Part shown: one piece after another, positions 53,949 through 62,856 of the stretch | Numbering within the stretch: the first letter of the stretch is position 1 | Layout of the letters: every line of letters starts with the position of its first letter | Assembly (NCBI GenBank): GCA_004020645.1 | Contig: SAQL01000004.1 | Coordinates: forward strand, 124,001-188,000 | DNA length: 64,000 nt | Direction: 5' to 3' | Source of the DNA: Mesorhizobium sp. | Lineage (GTDB): Bacteria > Pseudomonadota > Alphaproteobacteria > Rhizobiales > Rhizobiaceae | The notes under the pieces: model-generated | Seen by the model: the letters and a program-made list of their open reading frames with translations, nothing else | What the model was told of the DNA's origin: nothing | Databases searched by the model: none | Translations under genes and position numbers: made by a program

Positions 53949-54128
53949 TCAGTGGCAGGGAAACGCCATCGAATGGCGATAGTCGTGGGCGGCATTGTGG
54001 ACCGCATCGATATGCGAGAAGCCGACAAAGCCCATGACGAAAATGCCGAGAAATGCAACAAGCGCCAGCTGCACGAAGCGCGACTGCGAGGAGACGGAAG
54101 CGCCGAGCGAGACGGAAGCGGTATTCAT
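53949..54128 (-). CDS. cbtB: CbtB family cobalt transporter subunit
   Basis: A protein of 59 residues with one membrane helix (FVQLALVAFLGIFVMGFVGF) and a C-terminal metal-binding run HIDAVHNAAHDYRHSMAFPCH in which five His and one Cys stand out. This is the CbtB signature. ATG 54128 has GGACAAGAC upstream and starts the family's usual form; the frame is open upstream through the riboswitch. It is the first gene after the cobalamin riboswitch. Confidence 0.92.
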   Translation of the reverse strand: MNTASVSLGASVSSQSRFVQLALVAFLGIFVMGFVGFSHIDAVHNAAHDYRHSMAFPCH

Positions 54129-54174
54129 GTCTTGTCCTTTCGCCCTCCACCCGAGGGCATAGAAGTCAGTTCTC

Positions 54175-54345
54175 CTGTCGCCGGCAGGTCTCCTGGCTCG
54201 CGGATCAGCGCCCTTCCCCACCTTCCCGAAGAAACTCTTCAGTGGCACATGGAGAGGACTACCGCACACAGTTGCGGGGGCAGCCACGGCATTGGGCGAA
54301 TTTTGCCCTTACCGCATTCCCTCTTGGCTCCAAACGGAACCGACG
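54175..54345 (-). ncRNA. Cobalamin (B12) riboswitch
   Basis: Read on the minus strand, the element has the conserved parts in order: CCAAGAGGGAATGCGG, GGCTGCCCCCGCAACTGT (the B12 box), GCCACTGAAG, GGGAAGGTGG and GAGCCAGGAGACCTGCCGGC. It ends about 45 bases before the cbtB ATG. Expected effect: expression of cbtB-cbtA-cobP-cobO falls when adenosylcobalamin is ample. Confidence 0.95.
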
Positions 54346-54614
54346 ACGGCCGCGACTATAGGCAGAATCGCCGCGCCCGGCAAACCAAATTCCGCCACCG
54401 GCCAGCGCGAATGCGCCGTCTCGGGAACCAGCCGGCCGGCGCCACGAGGCCGGTGTGCTGATGCCCGAGGAACACTGCATCGCTTCTAATGGGTGCGCCA
54501 GCGGCATACGGCGCTTTCACCGACCCCTGAGCATCAACGGGATTTGGCCCTGTCTTCTTTTGTCCGGGGCAACCATGATAGTCGTCTTGCAGTGCTGAAT
54601 CAGATTGCGAAACC
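54346..54614. promoter_or_regulatory. Divergent promoter region between cbtB and the DUF1624 gene
   Basis: A gap of 269 bases that must contain the promoter of the riboswitch transcript and that of the gene at 54615. No further structure or gene was recognised. Confidence 0.4.
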
Positions 54615-55607
54615 ATGAGCATTTCTACGCCGACCGTTCAGGACCGATCCAAGCGCATCATCGCCATCGACGTCGCCCGCGGCGTCGCTTTGCTTGCCAT
54701 GGCGAGTTACCATTTCACCTGGGATCTCGAATTCTTTGGCTACACCGATCCCGGCCTGACCGCCTTCGGCTGGTGGAAATTCTACGCGCGCTGCATCGCT
54801 TCGACCTTCCTGTTCCTGGTCGGCGTCAGCCTGTTCCTCGCCCATGGCAAACTGATCCGCTGGAACGGCTTCTGGAAACGCTTCGCCATGGTCGCCGGGG
54901 CGGCGCTCGCCATTTCGGCCGCCACAAGTCTTGCCACCCCCGACAGTTTCATCTTCTTCGGCATCCTGCACGAGATCGCGCTGGCCAGCCTGCTCGGCCT
55001 GGCGTTCCTTCGGCTGCCGGCGCTGCTGACGCTTGCTGTCGCAGCTTTCGTCATCACAGCGCCGCTCTACCTCAGGTCCGAGATCTTCGACCATCCGGCC
55101 CTGTGGTGGGTCGGCCTGTCGGCAACCAATCCGCGCTCCAACGATTATGTCCCGCTGTTTCCATGGTTCGGCGCTGTGCTTGTGGGTATCGCGGCGGCAA
55201 AACTCGCCTCCGCTTCCGGCGTGCTGACGCGGCTGGCGAGCCTGACGCCCGGCCGCTGGACCGACCCGCTGGTCTTTATCGGCCGGCACAGCCTCGCCTT
55301 TTATCTGATCCACCAGCCGGTGCTGATCGGCTCTATCTGGCTGTTTTCGCAAGTGGTGCCGGCACCGGTCGAGACCAGGCAGGTCACCTTCCTGAAAGAA
55401 TGCCAGACTTCGTGCGAGCAATCACGCGACACGGACTTCTGCTCCAGCTATTGTGTGTGCATGCTCGATACGCTCGAGGGCGAGGCTACGCTTGATCGGC
55501 TCTACCGCAACGACCAGGCTGCGGAATGGAAGGCACATCTCGACGAGCTCGCCGGCGCCTGCACTGCCAAAGCAGACAGCACTTTGATGGAGGGAGGAGC
55601 ACAATGA
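54615..55607 (+). CDS. DUF1624 (heparan-alpha-glucosaminide acetyltransferase-like) membrane protein
   Basis: A protein of 330 residues with about eight membrane helices. RIIAIDVARGVALLAMASYHFTWDL, with FLFLVGVSLFLAHGK and FIGRHSLAFYLIHQPVLIG, is the DUF1624/HGSNAT-like pattern also seen in acyltransferase-3-like proteins. A soluble C-terminal part (from 255) has a cluster of cysteines (ECQTSCEQ, FCSSYCVCML). The function is not established. The stop overlaps the start of the next gene (ATGA). Confidence 0.83.
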   Translation: MSISTPTVQDRSKRIIAIDVARGVALLAMASYHFTWDLEFFGYTDPGLTAFGWWKFYARCIASTFLFLVGVSLFLAHGKLIRWNGFWKRFAMVAGAALAISAATSLATPDSFIFFGILHEIALASLLGLAFLRLPALLTLAVAAFVITAPLYLRSEIFDHPALWWVGLSATNPRSNDYVPLFPWFGAVLVGIAAAKLASASGVLTRLASLTPGRWTDPLVFIGRHSLAFYLIHQPVLIGSIWLFSQVVPAPVETRQVTFLKECQTSCEQSRDTDFCSSYCVCMLDTLEGEATLDRLYRNDQAAEWKAHLDELAGACTAKADSTLMEGGAQ

Positions 55608-56110
55608 CCGACCATCAACAGAAATCTGGGCAACCGAAACCGGGGCAGCCGAAACCGGGGTTTATACCGTGGCCGCCGCTGATCTATGTCGCGGCCATCG
55701 CCGTCAGCATCGCGCTTGGCTTGCTTTATCCGCTGCCATGGATCGGGGGCCTTCTGGGCGATATCCTGTTCGCGGCCGGCTGGGTGGCATTGTTCGGCGT
55801 CGTCGCGCTCTGGTTCACGGCAATCCGCACCATGATCCGGGCAAAGACGACGCTCCACCCAAACGCCGTGCCCGATCACCTGGTCACATCAGGCCCCTTC
55901 GCCGTCAGCCGCAACCCGATATATCTGGCCAACACGCTGCTGATGATCGGCGTCGCCCTTATCTCGGGGATCGTATGGTTTCTGCCGCTGGCGATCATCG
56001 CCGCCTTCGCAACGCAGAAGATGGCGATCGAGGGCGAGGAAAGAGTTCTGACGGCGAAATTCGGCAAGAAATACCGGGATTACGCGAAAAAGGTGCGGCG
56101 CTGGATTTGA
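55604..56110 (+). CDS. Isoprenylcysteine carboxyl methyltransferase family membrane protein
   Basis: A protein of 168 residues with about four membrane helices and the motif HPNAVPDHLVTSGPFAVSRNPIYLANTLLM, the R-N-P-x-Y pattern of ICMT/PEMT-type methyltransferases; the C-terminal EGEERVLTAKFGKKYRDYAKKVRRWI is also typical. It uses SAM to methylate an unknown membrane substrate. GGAGGAG precedes the ATG. The N-terminus has two PKPGQ-type repeats from a 15-base tandem duplication at 55628-55657. Confidence 0.86.
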   Translation: MTDHQQKSGQPKPGQPKPGFIPWPPLIYVAAIAVSIALGLLYPLPWIGGLLGDILFAAGWVALFGVVALWFTAIRTMIRAKTTLHPNAVPDHLVTSGPFAVSRNPIYLANTLLMIGVALISGIVWFLPLAIIAAFATQKMAIEGEERVLTAKFGKKYRDYAKKVRRWI

Positions 56111-56196
56111 GGCGTGCGGCAAGGTCTTTTCAAGAATTCGCTCTGGCAGAAAACCACGCTAGCTGGCCGCCAGAGTAGAATTATCAAAAAGGCCGC

Positions 56197-56586
56197 TCAG
56201 GTGTTGACGCCGAGCTCCACCAGCCGCTCGACGCAGGATTCCTCGGCCTGGTCGAGCTCGGCCAGGGTCTCTTCGAGGTCGCGGCGCTTCTGGCGCAGAT
56301 CCTCGCGCTTTTCCTCGATGCGCTTGATCATCAGGTTGAGTTGACCGACCTCCCCGGGCGGCTCCTTGTACATCTGGATGATTTCGCGGATTTCGTTGAT
56401 CGAAAAGCCGAGCCTTTTGCCGCGCATGATCTGGCGGATGAGATGCCGGTCCGACGGGCGAAACAGCCGCGTGCGGCCGCGCCGTACCGGCTGCACCAGC
56501 CCTTCGTCCTCGTAGAAGCGCAGCGTCCGCGTCGAAACATCGAATTCGCGGGTCAGTTCGGTGATCGAATAATATTCCCGCATCAT
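56197..56586 (-). CDS. MerR-family transcriptional regulator
   Basis: A protein of 129 residues. The MerR helix-turn-helix YSITELTREFDVSTRTLRFYEDEGLVQPVRRG (5-37) is followed by the RLFRPSDRHLIRQIMRGKRLGFSINEIREII segment and a C-terminal coiled coil (80-125). No obvious metal- or effector-binding Cys set except one Cys near the end (EESCVERL). ATG 56586 is a double ATG; the longer frame upstream is not typical. It lies downstream of mgtE on the same strand. Confidence 0.9.
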   Translation of the reverse strand: MMREYYSITELTREFDVSTRTLRFYEDEGLVQPVRRGRTRLFRPSDRHLIRQIMRGKRLGFSINEIREIIQMYKEPPGEVGQLNLMIKRIEEKREDLRQKRRDLEETLAELDQAEESCVERLVELGVNT

Positions 56587-56719
56587 CACTCCAAATGCCC
56601 GGCCACGCTGGGAGTTCCAACCATGAGGCCTCGCTATCGTCCAGAATGTCAGAATCGGCCGATAGGCAGTACGAAAATCTCGCATGGCATTTACGTAAAA
56701 GTCAATTGAGAGGGCGTCG

Positions 56720-58138
56720 CTAGCGCACGCCGAACCACCATGTGGCGAGGCCGAGAAAGGCAAAGAAGCCGACGACGTCGGTGACCGTCGTGACGAAAAC
56801 CGCCGAAGCCACGGCCGGGTCGATCTTCAACCGGTGGAGCAGCAGCGGGATCAGGATGCCGGCAAGTGCGGCCACGAACATGTTGATGATCATCGCCGCT
56901 GCGATGATGCCGCCCAGATTGGGATCGCGGAACCAGGCCGCCGCGACGATGCCGATCAGGATGGCGAAGATGATGCCGTTGATGGAGCCCACCCCCATCT
57001 CGCGGCGAATGATGCGGCCGGCATTGTAGATGTCGAGGTCCCTCGTCGCCAGCGCCCGCACCGTGACCGTCATGGTCTGCGAGCCGGCATTGCCGCCCAT
57101 GCCCGCCACGATCGGCATCAGCACCGCCAGCGCCACGATGTGCTCGATCGTGCGGTCGAACAGTCCGATCACCGAAGCCGCCAGGAACGCCGTCAAAAGA
57201 TTGACGAGCAGCCACGGAACGCGCGAGCGCGAGGTCGAAAGGATGCTGTCGGACAGTTCTTCGTCGCCGACACCACCCATGCGCAGCAGATCCTCCTCGG
57301 CCTCCTGCTGAATGACGTCGACCACGTCGTCGATGGTCAGCACGCCGACCAGCCGCTCGTTCTCGTCGACGACGGCGGCGGAGAGAAGGTCGTATTGTTC
57401 GAATTCGCGCGCCGCCTCTTCCTGGTCCATCGTGGCCGGAATGGCGTGCCTGGTCTCATGCATGACCTCTTCGACCTTGATCGAACGCTTGGTGCGCAGG
57501 ATCTGGTCGAGATCGATGGCGCCGAGCAGCTTGAAGCTCGGATCGATGACGAAAATCTGGCTGAAGCGGTCGGGAAGGTTGTTGTCCTCGCGCATATAGT
57601 CGATGGTCTGGCCGATCGTCCAGAACGGCGGCACCGCGACGAACTCCGTCTGCATGCGGCGGCCGGCGGTCTCTTCGGGATAGTCAAGCGAGCGGCGCAG
57701 CCTGATCCGCTCGGTGAACGGCAGTTGCGACAGGATCTCGTCCTGATCTTCCTTTTCGAGATCCTCGAGAATGTAGACCGCGTCGTCGGAATCGAGGTCC
57801 TGCACCCCCTGGGCAATCTGCGCGTTGGGCAGGCTGTCGACGATGTCGCGGCGGATCGCCTCGTCGACCTCGGTCAGCGCGGAGAAATCGAAATCGGCGC
57901 CCAGCAATTCGACCAGCGCGCGGCGCTGTTCGGGATGAAGCGCCTCGAGCAGATCGCCGAGTTCCGATTGGTGCAGGTCGTCGACTTCACGCTTCAGCGT
58001 CAGCGTGTCGCGATCGGCGATCGCGGCGCCGATCTGGGCCAAGAACGACGACAGAATGGCGCCGTCCTCGCCATAAATGTCGGCATGGCTGCCGTCAGCG
58101 GCCCTGGCGCCGGTCCTCTGTTCGTCCTGGCCTTCCAC
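56720..58138 (-). CDS. mgtE: Magnesium transporter MgtE
   Basis: A protein of 472 residues with the MgtE layout: an N-terminal helical domain (30-150: DLLEALHPEQRRALVELLG), a pair of CBS domains (160-290: RMQTEFVAVPPFWTIGQTID, LVGVLTIDDVVDVIQQEAEED), and five membrane helices (315-470) with PIVAGMGGNAGSQTMTVTVRALA, which contains the Mg2+-pore segment. It imports Mg2+ (and possibly Co2+) and closes when Mg2+ is bound to the cytoplasmic domains. Confidence 0.95.
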   Translation of the reverse strand: MEGQDEQRTGARAADGSHADIYGEDGAILSSFLAQIGAAIADRDTLTLKREVDDLHQSELGDLLEALHPEQRRALVELLGADFDFSALTEVDEAIRRDIVDSLPNAQIAQGVQDLDSDDAVYILEDLEKEDQDEILSQLPFTERIRLRRSLDYPEETAGRRMQTEFVAVPPFWTIGQTIDYMREDNNLPDRFSQIFVIDPSFKLLGAIDLDQILRTKRSIKVEEVMHETRHAIPATMDQEEAAREFEQYDLLSAAVVDENERLVGVLTIDDVVDVIQQEAEEDLLRMGGVGDEELSDSILSTSRSRVPWLLVNLLTAFLAASVIGLFDRTIEHIVALAVLMPIVAGMGGNAGSQTMTVTVRALATRDLDIYNAGRIIRREMGVGSINGIIFAILIGIVAAAWFRDPNLGGIIAAAMIINMFVAALAGILIPLLLHRLKIDPAVASAVFVTTVTDVVGFFAFLGLATWWFGVR

Positions 58139-58689
58139 CAGCGCCTCCCGCCATCAGAATTCCGGAAAAGGTGCCTGTCACGTCTAGAACATCGAGCCCA
58201 AAAGTGGAAACCGGTTTTGGGAAAATCCGATGCTCAAGCACAAAGATAGTGCGGCGGCACGATTCGACCTGAGAGTCCGCCTCTATGGCGCAACGCGTGG
58301 GGATATCAAAGGAAATACGCCCTTGCCCGCCGTGGAGCGAAGGCTGGTGCAACCGGATCGCGGGACAGACGTTGATGCCGCACTCTGCCCTCTCCTCAAG
58401 CACACGAAGGCTCAGCCCATGAGGCCAGAGACCAACGGGCGCAAGGGATGACAGACTGATCGAAATGGCAGCCGTTGGACACCGTAAATCCTCGAAGAGC
58501 CGTCGAACGTCGATTCCAGGCAACTCGGTGACCGAAATATGCGACAGCGCCGGTTTGCCTTACCATCACGTCAATTGCGTTGACCTGAGCGCGTGCTCGG
58601 AATTTGCGGATGGGGAATGGAATCCTTATAGTTGTGAATTGGCGCACGCTTTCGACTGCGGGCGTGCAGAATCGTAGAGAAGGATACAG
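58139..58689. other. Intergenic region of 551 bases without a clear gene
   Basis: The region begins with a diverged palindromic repeat at 58190-58235 (ATCGAGCCCAAAAGTGGAAA..). Several short frames of about 70-80 codons exist on both strands (for example 58465-58677 plus, 58396-58647 minus), but none has a good start, composition or family match. The last part (58610-58680) is AT-richer and should hold the promoter of the mfpsA gene. Confidence 0.5.
58190..58235. repeat. Diverged palindromic intergenic repeat, copy D
   Basis: ATCGAGCCCAAAAGTGGAAACC and GGTTTTGGGAAAATCCGATGCTC form a hairpin of the same style as the RIME-like copies at 15624, 22867 and 32322, with changed arms. It lies upstream of mgtE. 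Confidence 0.65.
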
Positions 58690-60027
58690 ATGCCGGACGT
58701 CAACTCGGATGCGGCGATACCTCGAATTGCACTCATTTCAACCCACGGCTATGTAGCTGCCAACCCACCACTCGGCGCGGCCGATACCGGCGGACAGGTG
58801 GTCTACGTCCTGGAGCTTGCCAAAAAGCTGGCCCAGTTGGGTTATGCCGTCGATATCTGGACGCGGCGATTTGAAGACCAGCCTCCTGTCGATGAGGTGG
58901 CAGACGGGGTTCGTGTCTTGCGTGTCGGCTGTGGCGGACCCGATTTTATTCCGAAGGAATACCTCCACCGCCACCTTCTGGAATGGTGTGAAAACGCGCT
59001 GCGCCTGATTCGCAGGGAAAATCTCTCCTATGACTTCATCAACAGTCACTACTGGGATGCGGGCGTGGCGGGGCAGCGACTGTCGGAAGCGCTCACTATC
59101 CCGCACATCCATACGCCGCATTCGCTCGGCATATGGAAGCAGCGCCAGATGAGGACGGATTACCCCGACAAGGCCGATACATTCGAGGCCGAGTTCAATT
59201 TCACCGAGCGCATAAAGCACGAGACGATCATCTATCGAAGCTGCGCCATGGTGATCGCAACAACGCCGCCGCAGGTGGATATGCTGGTCGAAGATTACAG
59301 TCTCGAGCGCGACCGCGTGCACATGATCCCGCCCGGTTACGACGACAACCGGTTCTTCCCCGTCAGCGAGGCGTCTCGCCGGTTGATCCGCCATCGGCTC
59401 GGCTTCGAGGGGCGAACGATCCTGGCGCTCGGCCGGCTCGCCACCAACAAGGGCTACGACCTGCTGATCGATGCGTTTTCCGTTGTCGCGCCGCGTGTGC
59501 CGGATGCGGTCCTGAGGCTCGCTGTCGGCGGCGAGAACATGGACGAGCAGGAGCAGAAGATCCTGAAACAGCTTAGGGAACAGGTTGAGCAGCTAGGCTT
59601 GCGGGATCGTGTCGTCTTCTCAGGCTATGTTGCCGACGAGGATCTGGCCGACACTTATCGGGCGGCGGACATGTTCGTCCTGTCGAGCCGCTACGAGCCG
59701 TTCGGCATGACCGCGATCGAGGCAATGGCCTGCGGAACGCCGACCGTGGTTACGATTCATGGCGGTCTCTATCGCGGGATCAGCTATGGCCGGCACGCGC
59801 TGTTCGGTGATCCGTTCGACAAGGAAGATCTCGGCATCACCATCGTGAAGCCTATGAAGCACCCACGCCTCTATGGCCGACTGGGCCGCATGGGTGCGCA
59901 CAAGGCGCGCAGCCTGTTCACCTGGACAGGTATCGCGCAGCAGCTTGTCAGCCTTGTCGAGGGACGTCCGGTGCTGAAGGCGGTCGACGACCATGATTGG
60001 GACGAGCCGTGGAACGACGGCGATTGA
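58690..60027 (+). CDS. mfpsA: Mannosylfructose-phosphate synthase (sucrose-phosphate synthase-like GT4)
   Basis: A protein of 445 residues of glycosyltransferase family 4. IALISTHGYVAANPPLGAADTGGQVVYVLELAKKLAQ (donor/acceptor loop of sucrose-phosphate synthases), FINSHYWDAGVAG, PHIHTPHSLG, and the C-terminal SSRYEPFGMTAIEAMACGTPTV with the E-x7-E motif are clear. Length and sequence are close to what I remember of Agrobacterium MfpsA, which makes mannosylfructose-6-phosphate from GDP-mannose and fructose-6-phosphate; sucrose-phosphate synthase is the alternative. The stop overlaps the phosphatase start. Confidence 0.8.
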   Translation: MPDVNSDAAIPRIALISTHGYVAANPPLGAADTGGQVVYVLELAKKLAQLGYAVDIWTRRFEDQPPVDEVADGVRVLRVGCGGPDFIPKEYLHRHLLEWCENALRLIRRENLSYDFINSHYWDAGVAGQRLSEALTIPHIHTPHSLGIWKQRQMRTDYPDKADTFEAEFNFTERIKHETIIYRSCAMVIATTPPQVDMLVEDYSLERDRVHMIPPGYDDNRFFPVSEASRRLIRHRLGFEGRTILALGRLATNKGYDLLIDAFSVVAPRVPDAVLRLAVGGENMDEQEQKILKQLREQVEQLGLRDRVVFSGYVADEDLADTYRAADMFVLSSRYEPFGMTAIEAMACGTPTVVTIHGGLYRGISYGRHALFGDPFDKEDLGITIVKPMKHPRLYGRLGRMGAHKARSLFTWTGIAQQLVSLVEGRPVLKAVDDHDWDEPWNDGD

Positions 60028-60797
60028 AACCGATCGCGCTTCTATCGAGTGACCTCGACGGGACCCTGGCAGGCGACTCGCCGGCGACGTCACGCTTTCG
60101 TTCCAAATGGGAAGCGCTCGACCCCGAACACCGGCCGGTTCTCGTCTACAACAGCGGTCGTCTGGCCGACGACATTTTGAACTTTGTCGACGAAGTCGGC
60201 CTGCCAGCGCCGGACTACGTGATCGGGGGTGTCGGCACGATGCTCGCCGCTCCGCGGCACACCTCGCGCCTCGCACATTTTACTGATTTGAGCCACTTTA
60301 CCCAGAGGTTTTCGGAAGGCTGGTCTCTTGAAAAGGTCGATGCGGTGCTCGGACCGCTCGAAGACACCGTCCGCCAACCCGACGGCTATCAACACGCCTT
60401 CAAATCGAGTTGGTACCTGCACGACGCAAGTCCGGAAGCCCTTGCCAGCATCGAGCGCGCTCTGGCCGAGGCCGGCCTGTCAGTGACGATGATTTATTCG
60501 AGTGGACGCGATCTCGACATCCTGCCGCGTTCAGCAGACAAGGGGCAGGCGCTGGCCTGGCTCTGCAATGAACTCGGCATCGGTCTGGATGAGGTGGTGG
60601 TCGCCGGCGATACCAACAACGATCGCAGTATGTTCGACCTGCCGGGTGCGCGTGGGATCGTCGTTGCCAATGCCCTTCCCGAACTGCTTGACATGGCGCG
60701 GGACAACCCGCTGATTTACAGCGCGAAGAAACAGTTCGCCCTTGGCGTCGTCGAAGGCCTCGCTCATTGGTCGGTGTTTGCGGACACTCAATCCTGA
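60024..60797 (+). CDS. mfppB: Mannosylfructose-phosphate phosphatase (HAD-IIB, sucrose-phosphatase-like)
   Basis: A protein of 257 residues: LLSSDLDGTLAGD with the DxDGT nucleophile, VLVYNSGRLADDI, SSGRDLDILPRSADKGQALAWL with the catalytic Lys, and VVAGDTNNDRSMFDLPG, the HAD motif IV. This is the sucrose-phosphate phosphatase/MfppB form. It removes phosphate from the product of the preceding enzyme. Start TTG 60024 overlaps the mfpsA stop (TTGA); the frame extends a few codons upstream to 59997 but the overlap makes the first more likely. Confidence 0.82.
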   Translation: MKPIALLSSDLDGTLAGDSPATSRFRSKWEALDPEHRPVLVYNSGRLADDILNFVDEVGLPAPDYVIGGVGTMLAAPRHTSRLAHFTDLSHFTQRFSEGWSLEKVDAVLGPLEDTVRQPDGYQHAFKSSWYLHDASPEALASIERALAEAGLSVTMIYSSGRDLDILPRSADKGQALAWLCNELGIGLDEVVVAGDTNNDRSMFDLPGARGIVVANALPELLDMARDNPLIYSAKKQFALGVVEGLAHWSVFADTQS

Positions 60798-60819
60798 GCC
60801 GGAAATATTGATCTCCTTG

Positions 60820-62535
60820 TCACGGTTTGAGCGCCCAAACCGTCGCGTGTAGAATGGCACCCGTTTCAGCGATGAGACGTGCCGATTGTATAGGCTCAAA
60901 ACCGCTGATCCGCTTCGTGCCGGCCCAACGGCCTTGATCCGCGAAAACCTCGATCGATCCATAGTCGAGGAATATCCGCAGCCGTTTTGGACGGGCTCCC
61001 TTGGCGATGTAGTGCGGAGATTCCGCTGCGCCGCCGTCTTCATGACAAATGGCAAGTCCCTCGTCGTCAACCACAACTTCAAGCCGGACAGTTGGATGTT
61101 GGAGCTTCAGGCGGAAATGGGCACCCGGCCTTTCCAACTCGAACAGAATTTCGATGGCGCCATTGATAAAGCTTACCTGTTCTCCGGCTGCGAGGCGTGT
61201 CCGGTCTAGAATATGGCTCCGCAGGCTCTCGGCTGCTCCGATGGGCGGGGTATGCAACTCGCCTGCAGACAGATGAATGCTGCGAGGCAACGTCATGGCA
61301 GTGGGGAAATCGATCGCCGGTCCGGTATCGGCCCAGTTGGCAAGCCATCCTATACCGACAATGGCATCACCGTCGACGAAGGCCTGGAAGGCGTAGTTAT
61401 CTGTCCCGAAGTCCAGTTCCTGTTCGAATTCCTTGGCAAAGGTCTGACCATCGAACCAGCCGACAATAGCCATTGTCAGGTTCTTGCGCCGGGTGGACTG
61501 GTCCTCACTGTTCATCAGCCCGAGAATTAGAACCCAGCGCGTCGCGGGATCGGTCGCAGGCCCGTCGAGCGGCAGCAGACAGGGACATTCGATCGCCGTC
61601 GTCCGATAGTGTTTCTCGACCAGAAGCTTGCCGATATATGTCCAGCCGGTGGCGGCCGTATGGTCATGGGTTTCGTAGAGCAGGACAACGCCACCCTCAT
61701 CGCTCTGGCTGCCCAGCAGCATTTTCCAACGGCCATCCGGTCCCTTGAAGACGTACGGGTCGCGAAAATCGGTGGTCAATCCCTCGTCAAGCGGGCGGTA
61801 GGGCAGGATGACGTCGGCATTTCCCGCCGTGATGAGGTCGCTGGAAGTGGCAGTGAGCTGGATTTGCTGTTCCGGGCTACGGTCCTGTACCTGCTCGGTG
61901 AAAAAGACGCGAATGCCCGGGCCATCGGCAAGCGGGACGGCTGAGCCGGAATATGCACCGCCCCGTTTGTCGGGCCTTGCGGTAAGATCTTCCGACGGGA
62001 ACAGGAAGATGGGCATGTGACGCCACCGCAAATAGTCGGAAGAGACGGCGTGGCCCCAATGCATCGTATTCCACCGAAGTCCATGTGAATAATGCTGGTA
62101 AAAGAGATGTGGGCGACCTCCAAACCGACCGAATCCGTTTGGATCGTTCATCCAGCCGAACGGCGGACGAAAATGATAACTGTCAGGGATGTTCGGCGGC
62201 GCATTTCCGGGATTGGTGTGGAGAACTGTAATGCCTGTCTCCAGCACGTCGGCCAATGCGAACCAGTAGGCAACCGATACCGATGTTTGACCCGTGTCGT
62301 AGTCCAGTTCGACACTGCCGCCGCCGAAGACGTGAAAAATTCTGAATTCATACTCTTCGGCGTTCGTAACGCTCACCTCGCCGAACTTGCCACGGACAGT
62401 GGAAAAAGACAGCGAGCCCGGAACGTCCGGCTTGGTCGCCTTGAGCCAGATATGGAACGTGGCGTTGACTGGCAGGTCGGCATGCAGGCTTCGAATGGTG
62501 TCTCGTCCCGCAATCATCACCTGGCTGTCACTCAT
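60820..62535 (-). CDS. Glycoside hydrolase family 32 (fructosidase) with extra N-terminal domain
   Basis: A protein of 571 residues. The GH32 core starts with PPFGWMNDPNGFGRFGG (nucleophile Asp131) and contains TDFRDPYVFKG (the RDP motif) and AIECPCLL (the EC acid/base motif), followed by a C-terminal beta-sandwich. About 115 residues precede the core and form a beta-rich domain (FHIWLKATKPDVPGSLSFSTV) not usual in bacterial sucrases. No signal peptide is seen, so it is cytoplasmic. It converges on the mannosylfructose genes, whose product has a terminal fructose it might cleave. Its leader is repeated at 63962-63994. Confidence 0.88.
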   Translation of the reverse strand: MSDSQVMIAGRDTIRSLHADLPVNATFHIWLKATKPDVPGSLSFSTVRGKFGEVSVTNAEEYEFRIFHVFGGGSVELDYDTGQTSVSVAYWFALADVLETGITVLHTNPGNAPPNIPDSYHFRPPFGWMNDPNGFGRFGGRPHLFYQHYSHGLRWNTMHWGHAVSSDYLRWRHMPIFLFPSEDLTARPDKRGGAYSGSAVPLADGPGIRVFFTEQVQDRSPEQQIQLTATSSDLITAGNADVILPYRPLDEGLTTDFRDPYVFKGPDGRWKMLLGSQSDEGGVVLLYETHDHTAATGWTYIGKLLVEKHYRTTAIECPCLLPLDGPATDPATRWVLILGLMNSEDQSTRRKNLTMAIVGWFDGQTFAKEFEQELDFGTDNYAFQAFVDGDAIVGIGWLANWADTGPAIDFPTAMTLPRSIHLSAGELHTPPIGAAESLRSHILDRTRLAAGEQVSFINGAIEILFELERPGAHFRLKLQHPTVRLEVVVDDEGLAICHEDGGAAESPHYIAKGARPKRLRIFLDYGSIEVFADQGRWAGTKRISGFEPIQSARLIAETGAILHATVWALKP

Positions 62536-62553
62536 AAAGATGGCTCCGTTCCG
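62520..62553. repeat. Left copy of a 33/34-bp direct repeat (GH32 leader and first codons)
   Basis: CCTGGCTGTCACTCATAAAG and the following ATGGCTCCGTTCCG occur again at 63962-63994, with a single base (T of the CAT) missing in the right copy. The left copy contains the GH32 start codon and its ribosome binding site. Confidence 0.85.
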
Positions 62554-62856
62554 TGCGGCTTTCCCGGACAGATCGAGTATCAGCCGGGTTCTCGACCTGG
62601 TGTTGCAGAAGGTTAAGGCTGGATTTTGACTTTGGCAAAGTCATTCCCCGGAGCGACATTTTCTTGACGTCAATCGCTGCGCGGATCTCGCGGCCGAATA
62701 AGGATGATAGCCCGGAGAACATGATTGCATTGTCCGACAGCGCAAGACTTCTCTTTTCCGCGAGTTTCGACCTCGCGGATTTGTCGTCCTTATGCAAAGG
62801 GCGACGCCCAGTTAACCAGCGCTGTTGCCCCTGGCTGACATTGCCAGGCGTGGCAC
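62536..62856. other. Intergenic region without a convincing gene
   Basis: This gap between the GH32 start and the PAP2 gene end must contain the promoter of the GH32 gene. Open frames exist on both strands (62553-62948 plus, 62528-62926 minus), but both lack family similarity and good starts, so I do not call them. The leader with CGGAACGGAGCC is the left copy of a direct repeat. Confidence 0.45.

Noticed and set aside
55628..55657. A 15-base tandem duplication, considered as a regulatory repeat
   Set aside because: It is within the coding start of the methyltransferase and only adds a PKPGQ-type repeat to the protein.
56834..58249. A 471-codon plus-strand frame opposite mgtE
   Set aside because: The MgtE protein on the minus strand is complete with all domains, and the opposing frame is Asp/His/Arg-rich without a pattern.
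60822..60843. An 8-bp stem ACGGTTTG/CAAACCGT after the mannosylfructose phosphatase gene, considered as a terminator
   Set aside because: It lies within the GH32 coding end and has no T-run on either side.
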